Of a stretch of DNA of 64,000 nt, positions 47,291 to 57,773 are shown piece by piece. The stretch is from positions 1,269,690 to 1,333,689 of the forward strand of contig CP137674.1 of assembly GCA_037976565.1 (NCBI GenBank), in the 5' to 3' direction. The notes under the pieces were generated by a model. It worked only from the letters and a program-made list of their open reading frames with translations. It did not search any database and was not told the DNA's origin. The translations under genes were made by a program, and so were the position numbers. The DNA comes from Mesocentrotus franciscanus (lineage: Eukaryota; Echinodermata; Echinoidea; Camarodonta; Strongylocentrotidae). The first letter of the stretch is position 1, and each line of letters starts with the position of its first letter.

Positions 47291-48739
47291 GAATAAGAAA
47301 TTTTAAAGAGTTACCAAAAACGCTTTCAAACATATTTATACACGGCTGGTAAGCAATTCCATTTGTGTTTTGGTTTTGCTGGTCAAAGTGACGCAACAAT
47401 AAGCTTGTTTACATTGTTGTCAATGATTTGGCGCCTTTAGACAAGGCGCGCTTTTGTGGCGCGTTTCCGAATGCGCTCCCTTTTGCACACGAAACGCATA
47501 ACACGCGATTGTGAGAGCGCGTTCGTACGCCCACGTAGAAATTGTGCCATTCTTTCGTGGCTTTTGGTAGAGGCAAGACCTGTTGATTTGGACAATCAAA
47601 AATACCCACCCACCATCCCCAATATCACCGCATGTGTACCATTAGGTTGTCTTGCAAGCAATAAGATTCTGTAATAATGGTTTTGTTTCCGATTATCGAT
47701 CGAATTATAGACCGTCGCGCCGGTCCTCCCGTAGAGTATAAAGCACCCTTGCTTACATTAGTTTTTATCACCTGACGAAGTGTTGCAGCGGCGCAGGAAA
47801 CGTCGAGATCTTTTAGATTCCTTTTTGACCACATTGCGAGACAAACGAATATCACTAGCGATATTATTTTCGATACTACATCCGCAATGAGTAATATATT
47901 TAGCAATGGTTTTGTTGGTTTAAGGAATAAGTTATGATTGACACGATATTTGTGTTGTCTCACAGATACGAATGCAATTATGCATGGAGATTGTTTTAAA
48001 TGTTTGTAGGTCAAGCAATCGAATAGGGTACCGTGGAATTTTATTTAAAGGAGATTTGATATATAACAATGTTGTTAATATAGCGAATAACATTCCTGGT
48101 CCCAGCTCGTTATACCATATTTTGTTGTTTGTTGTTAATTTGGGTATATATACCGGCATTTCTGCTGTAGCATGGTAATTTTAATGGTGTTATACCGACA
48201 TTCCGCTGTATACAGTGGGTTCGAAAGTATTCAGTGATTGTGTTAATGAATGACAGGATAATTGTATTCTCAAAGGACATGCACGGTAATGCTATAACAA
48301 ATTAAAAGTTTACTCGGATCTGGAGCAAATTGCTTGGTCGCACAAATATCTGCGGTTGGCTCCGCAGTCGTGGGCCGTGAGCCGAGGAATTTTGTCCCGG
48401 TCATGTTTTTTTCAGATCAGGGTCTGAAGATCGGGTTTTCGCCCTCACCTTATCCGAAAGGGGTCACGGAGTGGCCTCGGGGTTGTCTAAATACGTGTAT
48501 CGCGTATAATTTGCGTTGTGACATATGTAATTGCAATTGGTGCATGCTATATGAATAAAATCACTGTTTGAAATATAGGTTGCCGACCTGGACGGAATTT
48601 ATCAATTTGGGCCTTCATCACACTTACATATAATAGCAAGAAATTATATTACCATTCGTAAGACAAGTAATTCCAGGAGCCTCGCTCGATTTTACATGCG
48701 GGGAGGTATACCTGGAGGGAAGTGATGGAGCCCGGTTGG
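47291..48739. other. Segment between the two direct repeats
   Basis: About 1.4 kb without a recognised gene. It contains a CG-rich stretch with GGCGC words near 47.43-47.53 kb, an element-like motif CCTGACGAAG..GGAAACGTCGAG near 47771-47806, and a purine-rich run GGAGGGAAG just before the right repeat. A 129-codon minus-strand frame (47625-48014) shows no known domain. If the flanking repeats are LTRs, this would be the interior of a small non-autonomous element. Confidence 0.45.
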
Positions 48740-49385
48740 GAACACTTTGCTGGAATCGTTGATGAGAGCTGGGAATAGGTGGTGCACCCGGGTTACTTAA
48801 AAATTTTCCCGTTTGATCGGGCGGTATTCCTGATGGCTAAACGCTTGGATATCAGGTTATGTATGGGGTGCAAATTTCCTCATTTTCCAGCATTGATTCC
48901 AGCACTAGTTCTGTAATCGGGTTGGATACTCAAATTTGTGTGTAATGTACTTTTGCTGGAATCGTTGATGAGAGCTGGGAATGGGTGGTGCATCTGGGTT
49001 ACATACAAATCCTCCCCGTCTGATCGGGCATTCCTGACGGCTAGCAAGGGGGTGCTCGTGGCAATGCAGAGGGGACATTCGTTTACGAGAAGGGGTTTCT
49101 AGCCGTGGTTTAACCCTTCTCTGGCTACACGATTGGATATTTCACATATTTGATTTTAAGGTTTATGTATGGGGTGCAGATTACAGCTTAGATTCCAGCA
49201 CCAGTTCTGTAATTGGGTTGGATACTCAAATATATGTGTAATGCAATTATAATAATCGGCGTAAATTCATGCACCGCCATGGTAAAATGATACATGTACA
49301 AATGACAGAATCCAATGTTAAATAAAAGCCACGAAAAATGCATAATTCGAACGGTTTGTCGTTTCCTCATTTATCAGCCGTGAAT
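48740..49385 (+). repeat. Direct repeat R of about 650 bp (possible LTR-like)
   Basis: Second copy of 46640-47290, including the doubled ~208-bp sub-unit and the CGTGGTTTAACCCTTCTCTG segment. It ends with CAGCCGTGAATAA, after which the two flanks differ. Confidence 0.8.
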
Positions 49386-50469
49386 AAATTACCGGTATGT
49401 ATTATGGTCAATGTGAAGGCGTTGTTAGATCAGGATAAGCGAGCACGCAACGTAAGCGTACATGATGTTTACATTTGTTCATACTAAAACGTAAACAAAA
49501 AGCGAAGTCAAATCACGAGCGAATTGTCAGAAAATTGAGACAAAATAGAGAAGGAGGAAAGAGAGAAAATCGGTGAAAAGCAACATCGACATAGAACACA
49601 TCATCAGATCGACCTGTACGATGTACATGACGAATAGAAGAGGCAGATGAAGACTTTCTTCAGTACCAGCACCGGCAGCAGCAAGGGATGCTGCAAATCT
49701 AACGACGCCAATATATCTGGCTCTCTATAAGTCCATCGTGAGCTGAGCTAGCTAACTGTATATCGCATGCATGCATATGCAATGTACGTACACTGCAAAT
49801 ATTAATGCAGACTTCCTATGACTGTATTTTGTACGATAACTATATGGTATTACGTGCGGTATTTAGGGAATTGTTCACCTCAAATAAAAGAAATAGAAAA
49901 TGGGTTCTTTTTTACATTGTCTCGTAGACTCACCTGTTGCAGCCGACCGTTGGGACAAATTAGCTCACAAGGTGAATAATAGGTAGCGGTAAAAAATAGT
50001 GCACAGTACCCGTAGAAAGAATATGTAAGGCTATTTACAAAGTAATGTAGCTTCTTTGTGGATGAAATAAGTGAGAAGAAACTCATAATCTATATTAAGT
50101 AATAAGGCCTTAGAACCGAGTAGAGAAACTAGCGGAGAAGTAAGACATGAATTATGGTGAAGCTGAATTAGCTTTGGTGTAGACGTTAGACTCTCCCTAA
50201 AAGAACAGCTCAGGAGAAGTGATGAATATAGGTGTTGCAAGCAAGTGTAATATGCATGCTATTCCAGTATCTTGGGTGGTTGCACACCCCAAGAACTATT
50301 TTGTTGTTGGTGGTTTTGTGGCTCAACGGCGGGGTGGGGGAGGAGCACTCCTTTGTTCTTCTCAACATCCTCCCCGCCTTAAACAAAAAAACTGTAAACA
50401 AATGTGTTTTTGCCAGGGGGGCCCCCTCTTTACCCACGCATAAATATCTTGATTTGGTATTTTGGAGAG
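49386..50469. other. Non-coding, nothing recognised
   Basis: Mixed sequence with a GCATGCATGCATATGC stretch near 49.76 kb. No exon passes a splice-site and phase check by eye. Short open frames on both strands near 50.2-50.5 kb overlap a CA microsatellite and look spurious. Confidence 0.4.
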
Positions 50470-50518
50470 AGCCTTCACATACACACACACACGCGCGCGC
50501 ATACATACACACACACAA
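50470..50518 (+). repeat. (CA)n/(CG)n microsatellite
   Basis: CACACACACACACGCGCGCG followed by ATACATACACACACAC. Confidence 0.9.
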
Positions 50519-50619
50519 AGTCCATTGAAAACGTAATTACAAATTATCGTCCATAGGATTTAGGGTAAAAGTGCGCTTAAAAATGGACACCTACAAATTC
50601 AAAGAATTATATTATATAC

Positions 50620-50840
50620 GCGCCTGTTTTTAAAGATAAAGACCAGTTCTAGTCATGCGATTACATTGTGAAAGAAACGTTGTGGAATCGATCAGAAAAG
50701 GTTGATGATCTAGCATATAAGTATTCGTGTGTACTGCAAGATTCTGGAGTCATAAAAATGATAAGAAATTTGGCCCAGTCTTGGTAAAGTTACAAGCACT
50801 GTACACAGAAAGATTTATATGGGACTACGCGACACGTGCG
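50620..50840 (+). repeat. Dispersed repeat B, copy 1
   Basis: About 220 bp align with 62310-62530: AAAGATAAA, GGTTGATGATCTAGCA (GGTTGATCATGTCGCA in the other copy), ATAAGTATT.GTGT, GATAAGAAATT, CTAGTCTTG/CCAGTCTTG, GCACTGTACAC and GGGACTAC occur in the same order. Diverged; class unknown. Confidence 0.7.
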
Positions 50841-51044
50841 CGATATCTATTTGGTCCAAATAGATATAATAATTTACCAAATATATCAATTAGTAGGCGG
50901 TTTCCCGGCAAAATTTGTATCATCACGTATTAGTCAAAACATATTCTTTCACATGATTGGTAATGAGAGCTTCCATTTATTTTTTTTGTGAGGGGGGAGG
51001 CGTTCCCAAAACTGGTCTATACCTTTAAGGCAAAGGGCGCAAGA

Positions 51045-51385
51045 TCTAGGAGAAAGAAAAAAGAGGAGGAGTGAAGGAGTGGAGGGAAAAGAGAAGAGTG
51101 AGATATTTGTTTAGAAGGAGAAAGAGAGAGGTTAAAAACAAGTGAGCATACATAGAGAATGGGGAGAAAACGAGCGATAGAGAGAGAGAGAGAGAAAAAA
51201 AAGAGTACTCAATGAGGAAAAAAGAAAAAGAGAGGAGAGAGGAGATAGCATAAAAAGAGAGAGAGGGGGAAAAAGAGGGAGGGGACAATTGGGTAAAGGT
51301 GAATAATGGAGTCAGAAAGGAAGGCACGCTGGAAAAAAAAGAGGCAAGAAAGGGTCGGGAATGAGGAAAGGAACGGAAAGTGGAG
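51045..51385 (+). repeat. Purine-rich tract (about 340 bp)
   Basis: Almost entirely A and G on the + strand, with (GA)n cores near 51.18 and 51.26 kb. Long minus-strand Ser/Leu/Phe-rich frames here result from the pyrimidine complement and are not genes. Such tracts can adopt triplex structures; that is inference. Confidence 0.85.
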
Positions 51386-52093
51386 TTCATCTTGGGTAAA
51401 TGGAGCGTACCTACATGTACATGTGTAGCTGCAAGATGACATTTTTTCTTTCAATACATTTGTCCCCATCTGTCGACCAAACACTGCTTTAGAGTTCAGA
51501 TTCTGTCCTTAAACAAACACAAATCTTTAATTATCTCCTCCCCCGCTCCCTGCACGAATCCCAAACAGAGCAATATCCGAAAACACACCCATCTGGAAAG
51601 AAAGCTACGAAAGAAAGGACTGTCTCTGTTTTAGCGTTGAGGGTGATTTATTTTTGTCAGCGGATTTGCAACGTAAAATTGGACCAGGGCTGTACTAGGG
51701 AATTCGACCCCATTTGGGAGTTTACCCAATAGCAGGTGTTGTCAATAACAAGGATGACCAGCAAGCCTTATGCCCGGGGGCTTATGTAATGCTTTGCTTT
51801 TCCACCTATTCCCCAATAAGGTAAAGTCGCTGACTCTCTGATATGCTAGGGGGATTTTCTTGATAGGACTTTGTTTGTTGTGTGCAGATCGACTTGTATA
51901 CACATTTAGTGGTATTCCTTAAAAGTCTAGTGTCAGCGGAATATGGCCTTCTGCACAAGGAAAATGACGATCCTCTCATTTTAAGACGAACGAACTGTCA
52001 GATAGTTGCATTGATAGTGTGATTAGAAATATTGAAATGCTGGGCCACATGAAGACCACTCGTGTTTAGCCTAGGTGCTCAGCCACTCTGCCA
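51386..52093. other. Non-coding, nothing recognised
   Basis: No exon, RNA gene or clear repeat is supported between the purine tract and the hairpin element. Confidence 0.4.
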
Positions 52094-52256
52094 GTGTCGC
52101 GGCGATATGTGTCTTAGCGAAATCACGTCTATAATTATAGAGATGCGTCTAGCAGACACATCTCGCCTATTTCTACTGGCCAGATGTGTCTCTAAGATCG
52201 GCGAGGTGAGTCTGCAAGTGGCGAAAAGTGTCTATAATTATTTACTTTTTTTCTTC
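52094..52256. mobile_element. Inverted-repeat (MITE-like) element with GTGTCT motifs
   Basis: GGCGATATGTGTCT at about 52094 faces AGACACATCTCGCC at about 52155, with ACGTCTATAATTATAGAGATG at the centre forming a near-palindrome. Further related units, GATGTGTCTCTAAGATCGGC and GTGTCTATAATTATT, follow to 52256. The element ends next to the LINE fragment at 52258. Confidence 0.6.
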
Positions 52257-52257
52257 T

Positions 52258-52652
52258 AAAGGGAAGTACACGTATTCCACTTGGAGGGAATCTAACACCA
52301 ACTCTACAAGAGCGACAACTGCAATCACGTCTAGCCATGATGTACAAGATCCTCAACCACCAGATAGCCATCCCTCTTCCAGATTACATCCCACAAAAAG
52401 GCAGAGCTACAAGCCTACATCATCTTCGTTTCACCAGACTCGGTACATCCTCTGATTCTTACAAGTACAGCTTCTTTCCTCGCACCATGAAAGACTGGAA
52501 TGAGCTTCCTACAAATATCATTGAGCTGCCCACATTGAAGCAGTTCAAGGAAGCCAACAGCATCATCAATTTTTACTTGCACCATATAAGTACTTTTGCA
52601 CAAATTCGCACAAGCCGTCCACCGTCGGCAGCTGAACCCTTGTCTAGATGAT
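52258..52652 (+). mobile_element. 5'-truncated LINE end (C-terminus of reverse transcriptase ORF)
   Basis: One open frame from about 52262 to 52651 reads LQERQLQSRLAMMYKILNHQ, then IAIPLPDYIP, HHLRFTRLGTSSDSYKYSFF, PRTMKDWNELPTNIIELPTL and KQFKEA. The order RL.MMYKI, SYKYSFFPRT, DWN.LP and ...L..FK is the hallmark of the C-terminal tail of CR1/jockey-type polyproteins. The catalytic domain is missing, so this is a 5'-truncated insertion. It is less decayed than the LINEs at 2-7 kb. A TTTTCTTCTAAAG at its start mimics a splice acceptor, but the protein is clearly LINE. Confidence 0.9.
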
Positions 52653-53394
52653 GAACAGGCTTTGAAAAGTAGAATGATATAAAGCAAATTCAAGTCCAAG
52701 GCCCGGAATTTATTTAGGGTGAACCAAATGGTAATGAAACAATATTAGTAAAGCGTAAAGACTACCTTCAATATAATTTAAAAAAATAATAATGTATGAG
52801 ATTTGTAGGCTATAGTTGCTGAATACGCTTGAAATCAAATGCTCAAGGCGCACTTGTGAAACCAAGAGAACAAAAGGCAAAACGAGATCACTTTAAAGCA
52901 TCTGCAGTGTAAGCAAGGGAACAGAATTGAGATAGAACTTTAAAAATACAGAATAATTAATTATATGCCGAATTGTACAAATACATTTTAATATGTTATT
53001 ATATTAAAGTCTAGTATAGAAAAAAAATATGTCTGATAGAGGAGTAGTTTGAAAGTTATGTTGTTTTTTTTTATGTTCTAAAAATGTAAAGAGTAAGACA
53101 AAGACCATGGCATATGGCCGTAGATGCGCGTATCTGATTTGGGAGACTCTCCAACTTAATGAGAGACTTATCCCATATTGGAGATTTAGATTACAATAAA
53201 ACAACAGAAACAACACAAATATGTTTTTTTCCTGCTGAATGCCTCTCTGAAGTCAGAGAGGTTTTCTGCATGGGGCAAGGGGACTTGATTTATGAACATT
53301 TTATATATAGGTCTACGCTAACTTTTTATAGCTGTGTGACAGACTGTACAATGTACATCCAATTTTGTTTAACTTTTTAAAATTTTAATTGTAG
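52653..53394. other. Non-coding ahead of the second Death-domain exon
   Basis: AT-rich; ends in TTAATTGTAG, the acceptor of the exon at 53395. An upstream exon of gene B ending with two bases of a codon should exist somewhere, but I could not identify it. Confidence 0.45.
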
Positions 53395-53684
53395 GCCTTT
53401 TCACGACGAGATGGATACACCAATCACTGATGAAGAGCTATTTGATTTAGCAAGCAATGTTCCTTCTGCCGATTATCACAAGTTAGGTGTCAAACTTGGT
53501 CAAGGGCTTCGGAGATTGGAGGAGATTCTTGAATCAAAGAACAACAACTACCTCAGAAGCACCGTTGCCATTTTGATGACCCGGAGGGCTGCTGAACCAG
53601 GATTGAGCTGGATAACGAAGAGGAGCAGACTCGGAGCGATCTTCTCTTCATTGGGGATCGATACATTAGCTGCATTGCTCCCAG
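53395..53684 (+). CDS. Death-domain exon of gene B
   Basis: A 290-bp exon between AATTTTAATTGTAG and a consensus donor CCCAG|GTGAGT. It starts by completing a split codon (one base) and ends with one base of the next. The translation reads PFHDEMDTPITDEELFDLAS, NVPSADYHKLGVKLGQGL, RRLEEILESKNNNYLRSTVA, ILMTRRAAEPG, RSRLGAIFSSLGIDTLAALL and P. The helix pattern (ELF.LA..V, KLGVKLG, RLEEIL..N, ILM..R, LG..FSSLGI..LA..L) is that of a Death domain. It is not closely similar to the domain at 42829. Its start phase equals that of the 42829 exon, so it could also serve as an alternative 3' end of gene A. No upstream exon is recognised. Confidence 0.85.
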
Positions 53685-53891
53685 GTGAGTATAAGACATT
53701 GGATCTAAGATTGTGGATCAGAGAAAGGAAGAATGTGGGGGATGGGGGCAGAAATTTTCAAAATCTCTGTCAATTGGGAATAAAGGAGATCCCTCATTTT
53801 GAAGTTGAAGTGCTAATTTAGTCCACAAATCTATGACAACAACAAAGATGTTCAACAAAACCATTAAAATGTAATATTTTTCCATTTTCAG

Positions 53892-53989
53892 GTGCATATC
53901 GGTCATTTCTTCCCATTAACATAAATAAATGGATCACGTGGGCGTGCATTAATTTTAACCATACGCGCACGGGGAGTGCATTTTGGTGA
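53892..53989 (+). CDS. Possible terminal exon of gene B
   Basis: A good acceptor (TTTTCCATTTTCAG) lies 207 bp after the gene B donor. Joined in phase, the frame continues G-AYRSFLPINI and runs for about 30 more codons to TGA at 53987-53989, with no consensus donor on the way. A short tail after a Death domain is common. However, the later codons lie in low-information sequence and may be untranslated in reality. An alternative is read-through of the donor into the intron, which gives a different tail ending at 53819-53821. Confidence 0.45.
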
Positions 53990-54280
53990 TATCAGCCGTG
54001 CAAAATTGCGCAACAAAAAAAGCATAATTCACAGCTGCGTGTAAATCAATGGATGTTTACCATGCATTGCGCAGTTTGTTTACGAGGTCACTGCTCTCGC
54101 GATCGTCTGTGTGCGCACGTTATTTGTTATGAAGGTTGCGGGGAGACATCTTATCGCACTGCTAAGACGCCCGCGGCACTAATCACATTTAGTGCGTGAA
54201 AAGCTGCTTGAGCAGCAGACGACCAACATGCGGCCCTTCAATGCCCATCGCAATGCATACACAGTGTGTGTACGAGCTAG
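53990..54280. other. Non-coding with CG-rich words
   Basis: Contains several GCGC-type words and GCATTGCGCA/TGCGCAGT stretches. No feature can be assigned. Confidence 0.35.
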
Positions 54281-54334
54281 GCCAGGTTCCCGTGGAGCGC
54301 ACTCACAGACGGGAACCTGGTATACCAGGTTCCC
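54281..54334. repeat. Palindromic repeat (GGGAACCTGG motif)
   Basis: GGGAACCTGGTA at 54311-54322 is followed directly by its exact reverse complement to 54334, giving a perfect 24-bp palindrome. Another inverted arm, CCAGGTTCCCGT, lies at about 54282-54293. Together three alternating arms can form competing hairpins. Confidence 0.8.
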
Positions 54335-54692
54335 ATTATAGGCAGGTAAATGACGTTTTTACAAGCCTAAAATTGCCTTTCCCTGCCACTAATTCACTAA
54401 ACTAGTTGATTTGAGGGTATTTCCAAAGTATATACTATCATATATATATACTACACTGTTTTGTGTAGTCTCATATTAGTCACTATAATTTTACTTTTTC
54501 ATAAACATGTCAAGTTTTTTCTCACAAGAAATTCGTATAGCAGGGTATACAGTTCCGCGGTGTCTGTCCCATAGATATTGACTTTCGCTGAGACCTTTCC
54601 ATACACAAATACTGATACTGCTGGTACTTCATTGGGAGCAGCTTAATCCGCGCTCGCCCTGTAGAAACTTATGACGGCACGCACCCAAATAC

Positions 54693-54803
54693 CTTACCTC
54701 CGCTCTTCTATTGTTGGAGTTTATAACCATGACAACGAACTTGACCCTCGGCCACGTCCATTGTTCCTCTTACGTAACTCTTACGTAACTGTAGGTGGGC
54801 CTA
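54693..54803 (+). repeat. Direct repeat C, left copy
   Basis: About 105 bp match 57670-57773: CCGCTCTTCTATT, TTGGAGTTTATAACCATGAC, GGCCACGTCCATTG, CTCTTACGTAAC and GTAGGTGGGCC in the other copy's order. The left copy has a small internal duplication of TCTTACGTAAC. The two copies bracket the tandem array of 55.2-57.6 kb. Confidence 0.8.
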
Positions 54804-55199
54804 AGACATTACTCTTTTCGTATATTCTGTATAGGTCTAAAATACGTTCAAATATTTCTGTGTCATTTTTGTTTGTCTATACTTTGTCAATACTTACAAA
54901 CTATAATTGTCAAAATTTGCCAATACTTACGAACTATAACGATTCCCCTATCATCTTCGGCTCTAGAATCCTATTTTTTGGTTTTATTTGTTGTGTTCTT
55001 TTTATATTTGTTCTTGTCTCCCTCTTCAAGATTTCTTCTGTTTGTGTAGGGAATTTATGCTATGTTGTTTTATAAATAAAAGAGAAAGTCTTATTCTTTC
55101 TATTATAATGTTGTTCACCTTCTTTTAGATAACCCTTTTGTGCTAAAGTATATAATGTCCGATGTATATTATTTCTGTCAATAACATAAAATGAACGTA
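54804..55199. other. Between direct repeat C and the tandem array; open frame judged spurious
   Basis: AT-rich with T-rich, hydrophobic-coding frames (54671-55075, +) that show no domain. TACTTAC.AACTATAA is doubled near 54.89-54.94 kb. I do not call a gene. Confidence 0.4.
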
Positions 55200-57570
55200 T
55201 CATTTTATTTTGATGCAACAGAGATTTACATACCAAATCAAAACTTTTACTTTCTATACAGTACAGTTCTGTAAAGTAACATTCTTCTCATTTCGAAATT
55301 ATCAGCCGCTCGTTCTCTATTTTCGTCCCCTATAATAAATATAAGGTATAATGTATCCATCATTAGGGATATGTTATAAACAAATTATCTCAAGGAAGAG
55401 ATGATGCCGGCATACAAGCAAATGGCGGAATATAAAACAACATGAAAGATGAAGATGTAAAACGACATTGACAGAAAGACAGACATAGAAAGACAGACAT
55501 ACAGACAGACAGAGAGTGGGTGACAGGGAGAGAGAGAGAGGGGGGGGCGGGAGAGATAGAAAGTTGGACGAAGTCTGTACTGTTTGTATTATTATGATAA
55601 TTGTCTCTCCGTTCACCTCCCCAGCTCCGATGTTTTTTCTTTAGTTACTTTCTTTTTGTATGTTTATATCTGTCCGACGTAAATAAGTACCGTCAATATA
55701 GCATAATAAACTTTTTTTCTTCATATCATTTTGATGCAACAGAGATTTACATTCAAAAGTTTTACTGTTTATAATTATTGTACAGTAATATTCTTCTCAT
55801 TTTGAAATCATCAGGCGCTCGTTCTGTGTTTTCCTTCTCCATATCGAGGTTATGGTTTAATAATTTATCTCAAGATCGAAATAGATACTTTCAGAATAAA
55901 AGCAAAGAGCGGAACGGAAAACAGTACCAAAGACGAAGATGGAAAATGGCGCTGAGAAAGCGAGTAAGTAAGAGAGGGAGAGAAAAAGAGACATACACAG
56001 AGAGAGAGAAACAATCATTTATCATGTTATCTTTTCGTCTGTGTCATTTTACTAAATCATTTTTTAATTATTCCTTTATTTTTCCAGGACTGTTATATAT
56101 TTTGAATGAATATTTCAGATAGGGTCAAATTTGGTTTTAGGTTATAATTATGAACAGCTCTTTTTACTTATGAGTACGTCGAAACGCGATCTCATTAAAA
56201 ATCGCGGATTAGCAAACACTATGAGAGATGAAGATAGAAAACGAGAGAGAGAGAGAGAATGTTGGACGTATTGTTATTTATTATCATGCTATTTGTCTCT
56301 CCGATCAACCCCCAACTCACCCGCTCTGGATTACTTTTTAGTTTCTTTTTTTCATCATGATTTACATTCAACAATTTTACTTTTTATAATTATTGTACAG
56401 TAATATTCTTTTCATTTCGATATCATCAGGCGCTCGTTCCGTGTTTTTCTTCTTCATATCGAGGTTACTGATAATAGTTTATTTCAAGATCGAAATGAAT
56501 ACTTTCGGAATAAAAGCAATTAGCGGAACGGAAAACAATACCAGAGATGAAGATGGAAAATGGCGCTGAGAAAGCGAGTAAGAAAGAGAGAGAGATAGAG
56601 AGAGAAAAGGAGAGAGAGAGAGAGAGACAAAGAAAGAGACAGATAGAGAGAGAAAAACATTCATTTTTTATGTCATCTTTTCGCCTGTGACATTTTACTA
56701 AATCACATTTGTATCATTCCTTTATCTCTCCATGATTGTTATATATTTGAATGAATATTTCAGATAGGGTCAAATTCGGTTCTACGTTACAATTATGATC
56801 ATCTATTTTTATTTAGGAGTACGTGGAAACGCAATCTCATTAAAAATCGCGGAACAGAAAACACTATGAGAGATGAAGATGGGAAACGACATTGAGAAAA
56901 CGAAAGAGAGATAAAGTTGGGCGTATTGTTATTTATTATTACCGCTATATATGCTTTTTGTCTCTCCGATCAACCCCACCCGCTCTGGATTCCTCTCTAG
57001 TTTCCATTGTTTTATCATGATTTACATTCGAAAGTTTTACTCTTTATAATTATTGTACATTAATATTCTTCTTATTTCGATTATAATCAGGCGCTCGTTC
57101 CGTGTTTTTCTTCTTCATGTCGAGGTTATGGTATAATAATTTATTTCAAGATTGAAAGGAATACTTTCGGAATAAAAAAAATAGCGGAACGGAAAACAGT
57201 ACCAGAGATGAAGATGGAAAATGGCGCTGAGAAAGAGAGCAGGAGAGAGAGAGAGAAATACAGGGAGAGAGAGAGAGAGGGTAAAAAGCGAGAAAGAGAC
57301 AGAGACAAAGAAAGAGACAATCAGAGAGAGAAACAATCATTTCTTATGTCATCTTTTCGTCAGTGACATTTTACTAAATCACATTTGTATTATTCCTTTA
57401 TCTTTTATTGATTGTTATATATTTGAATTGATATTTTAGATAGGGTCAAATTCGGTACTACGTTATAATTATGATCATCTATTTTTATTTAGGAGTACGT
57501 GGAAACAAGTGATCATTAAAATTCGCGGAACAGAAATCACTATGAGAGATAAAGATTGAAAACGACAACT
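55200..57570 (+). repeat. Four-copy tandem repeat (520-660 bp units) with GA tracts
   Basis: Units share GATTTACATTC.AAAGTTTTAC, AATTATTGTACAGTAATATTC, ATCATCAGGCGCTCGTTC, AGATGAAGATGGAAAATGGC, GCTGAGAAAGCGAG and then (GA)n. Next come TCATCTTTTCGTCTGTG and ATTTTACTAAATCA, GATAGGGTCAAATTCGG, GGAAACGCAATCTCATTAAA, ACTATGAGAGATGAAGAT and TTGTCTCTCCGATCAACCCC. GATTTACA starts lie near 55222, 55743, 56359 and 57019, giving spacings of about 521, 616 and 660 bp. The first unit is shorter and the last is cut near 57570. Open frames here follow the repeat and are not genes. Confidence 0.85.
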
Positions 57571-57669
57571 GCAAAACAACAAGACCCCCCAAATAAAAAA
57601 GGGTTATTTGAACCCGATATACATGTAGTATACATGGATCATCAATGCTGTATGTCAGCATCCCATTAC

Positions 57670-57773
57670 TTTATTTCCGCTCTTCTATTTTTGGAGTTTA
57701 TAACCATGACAACGACCTTTACCCTTGGCCACGTCCATTGTTTCTCTTACGTAACTTAGCTGTATAGGTGGGC
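57670..57773 (+). repeat. Direct repeat C, right copy
   Basis: Second copy of 54693-54803, in the same orientation and about 2.97 kb downstream, just after the tandem array. Confidence 0.8.

Noticed and set aside
47625..48014. 129-codon minus-strand frame between the direct repeats
   Set aside because: No recognised motif; likely chance frame within a possible non-autonomous element.
50210..50528. Overlapping frames of about 100 codons on both strands
   Set aside because: They mirror each other over a CA/CG microsatellite and show no domain or splice context.
51046..51484. Minus-strand frames of 91-114 codons rich in Ser, Leu and Phe
   Set aside because: They arise from the pyrimidine complement of a GA-rich tract.
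52228..52652. A host exon starting after TTTTCTTCTAAAG at 52258
   Set aside because: The encoded protein has the tail of a CR1/jockey reverse transcriptase polyprotein; the acceptor-like sequence is coincidental.
54671..55075. 134-codon + strand frame with hydrophobic C-terminal half
   Set aside because: Its first part is direct repeat C, also found at 57.67 kb, and the rest is T-rich sequence without domain features.
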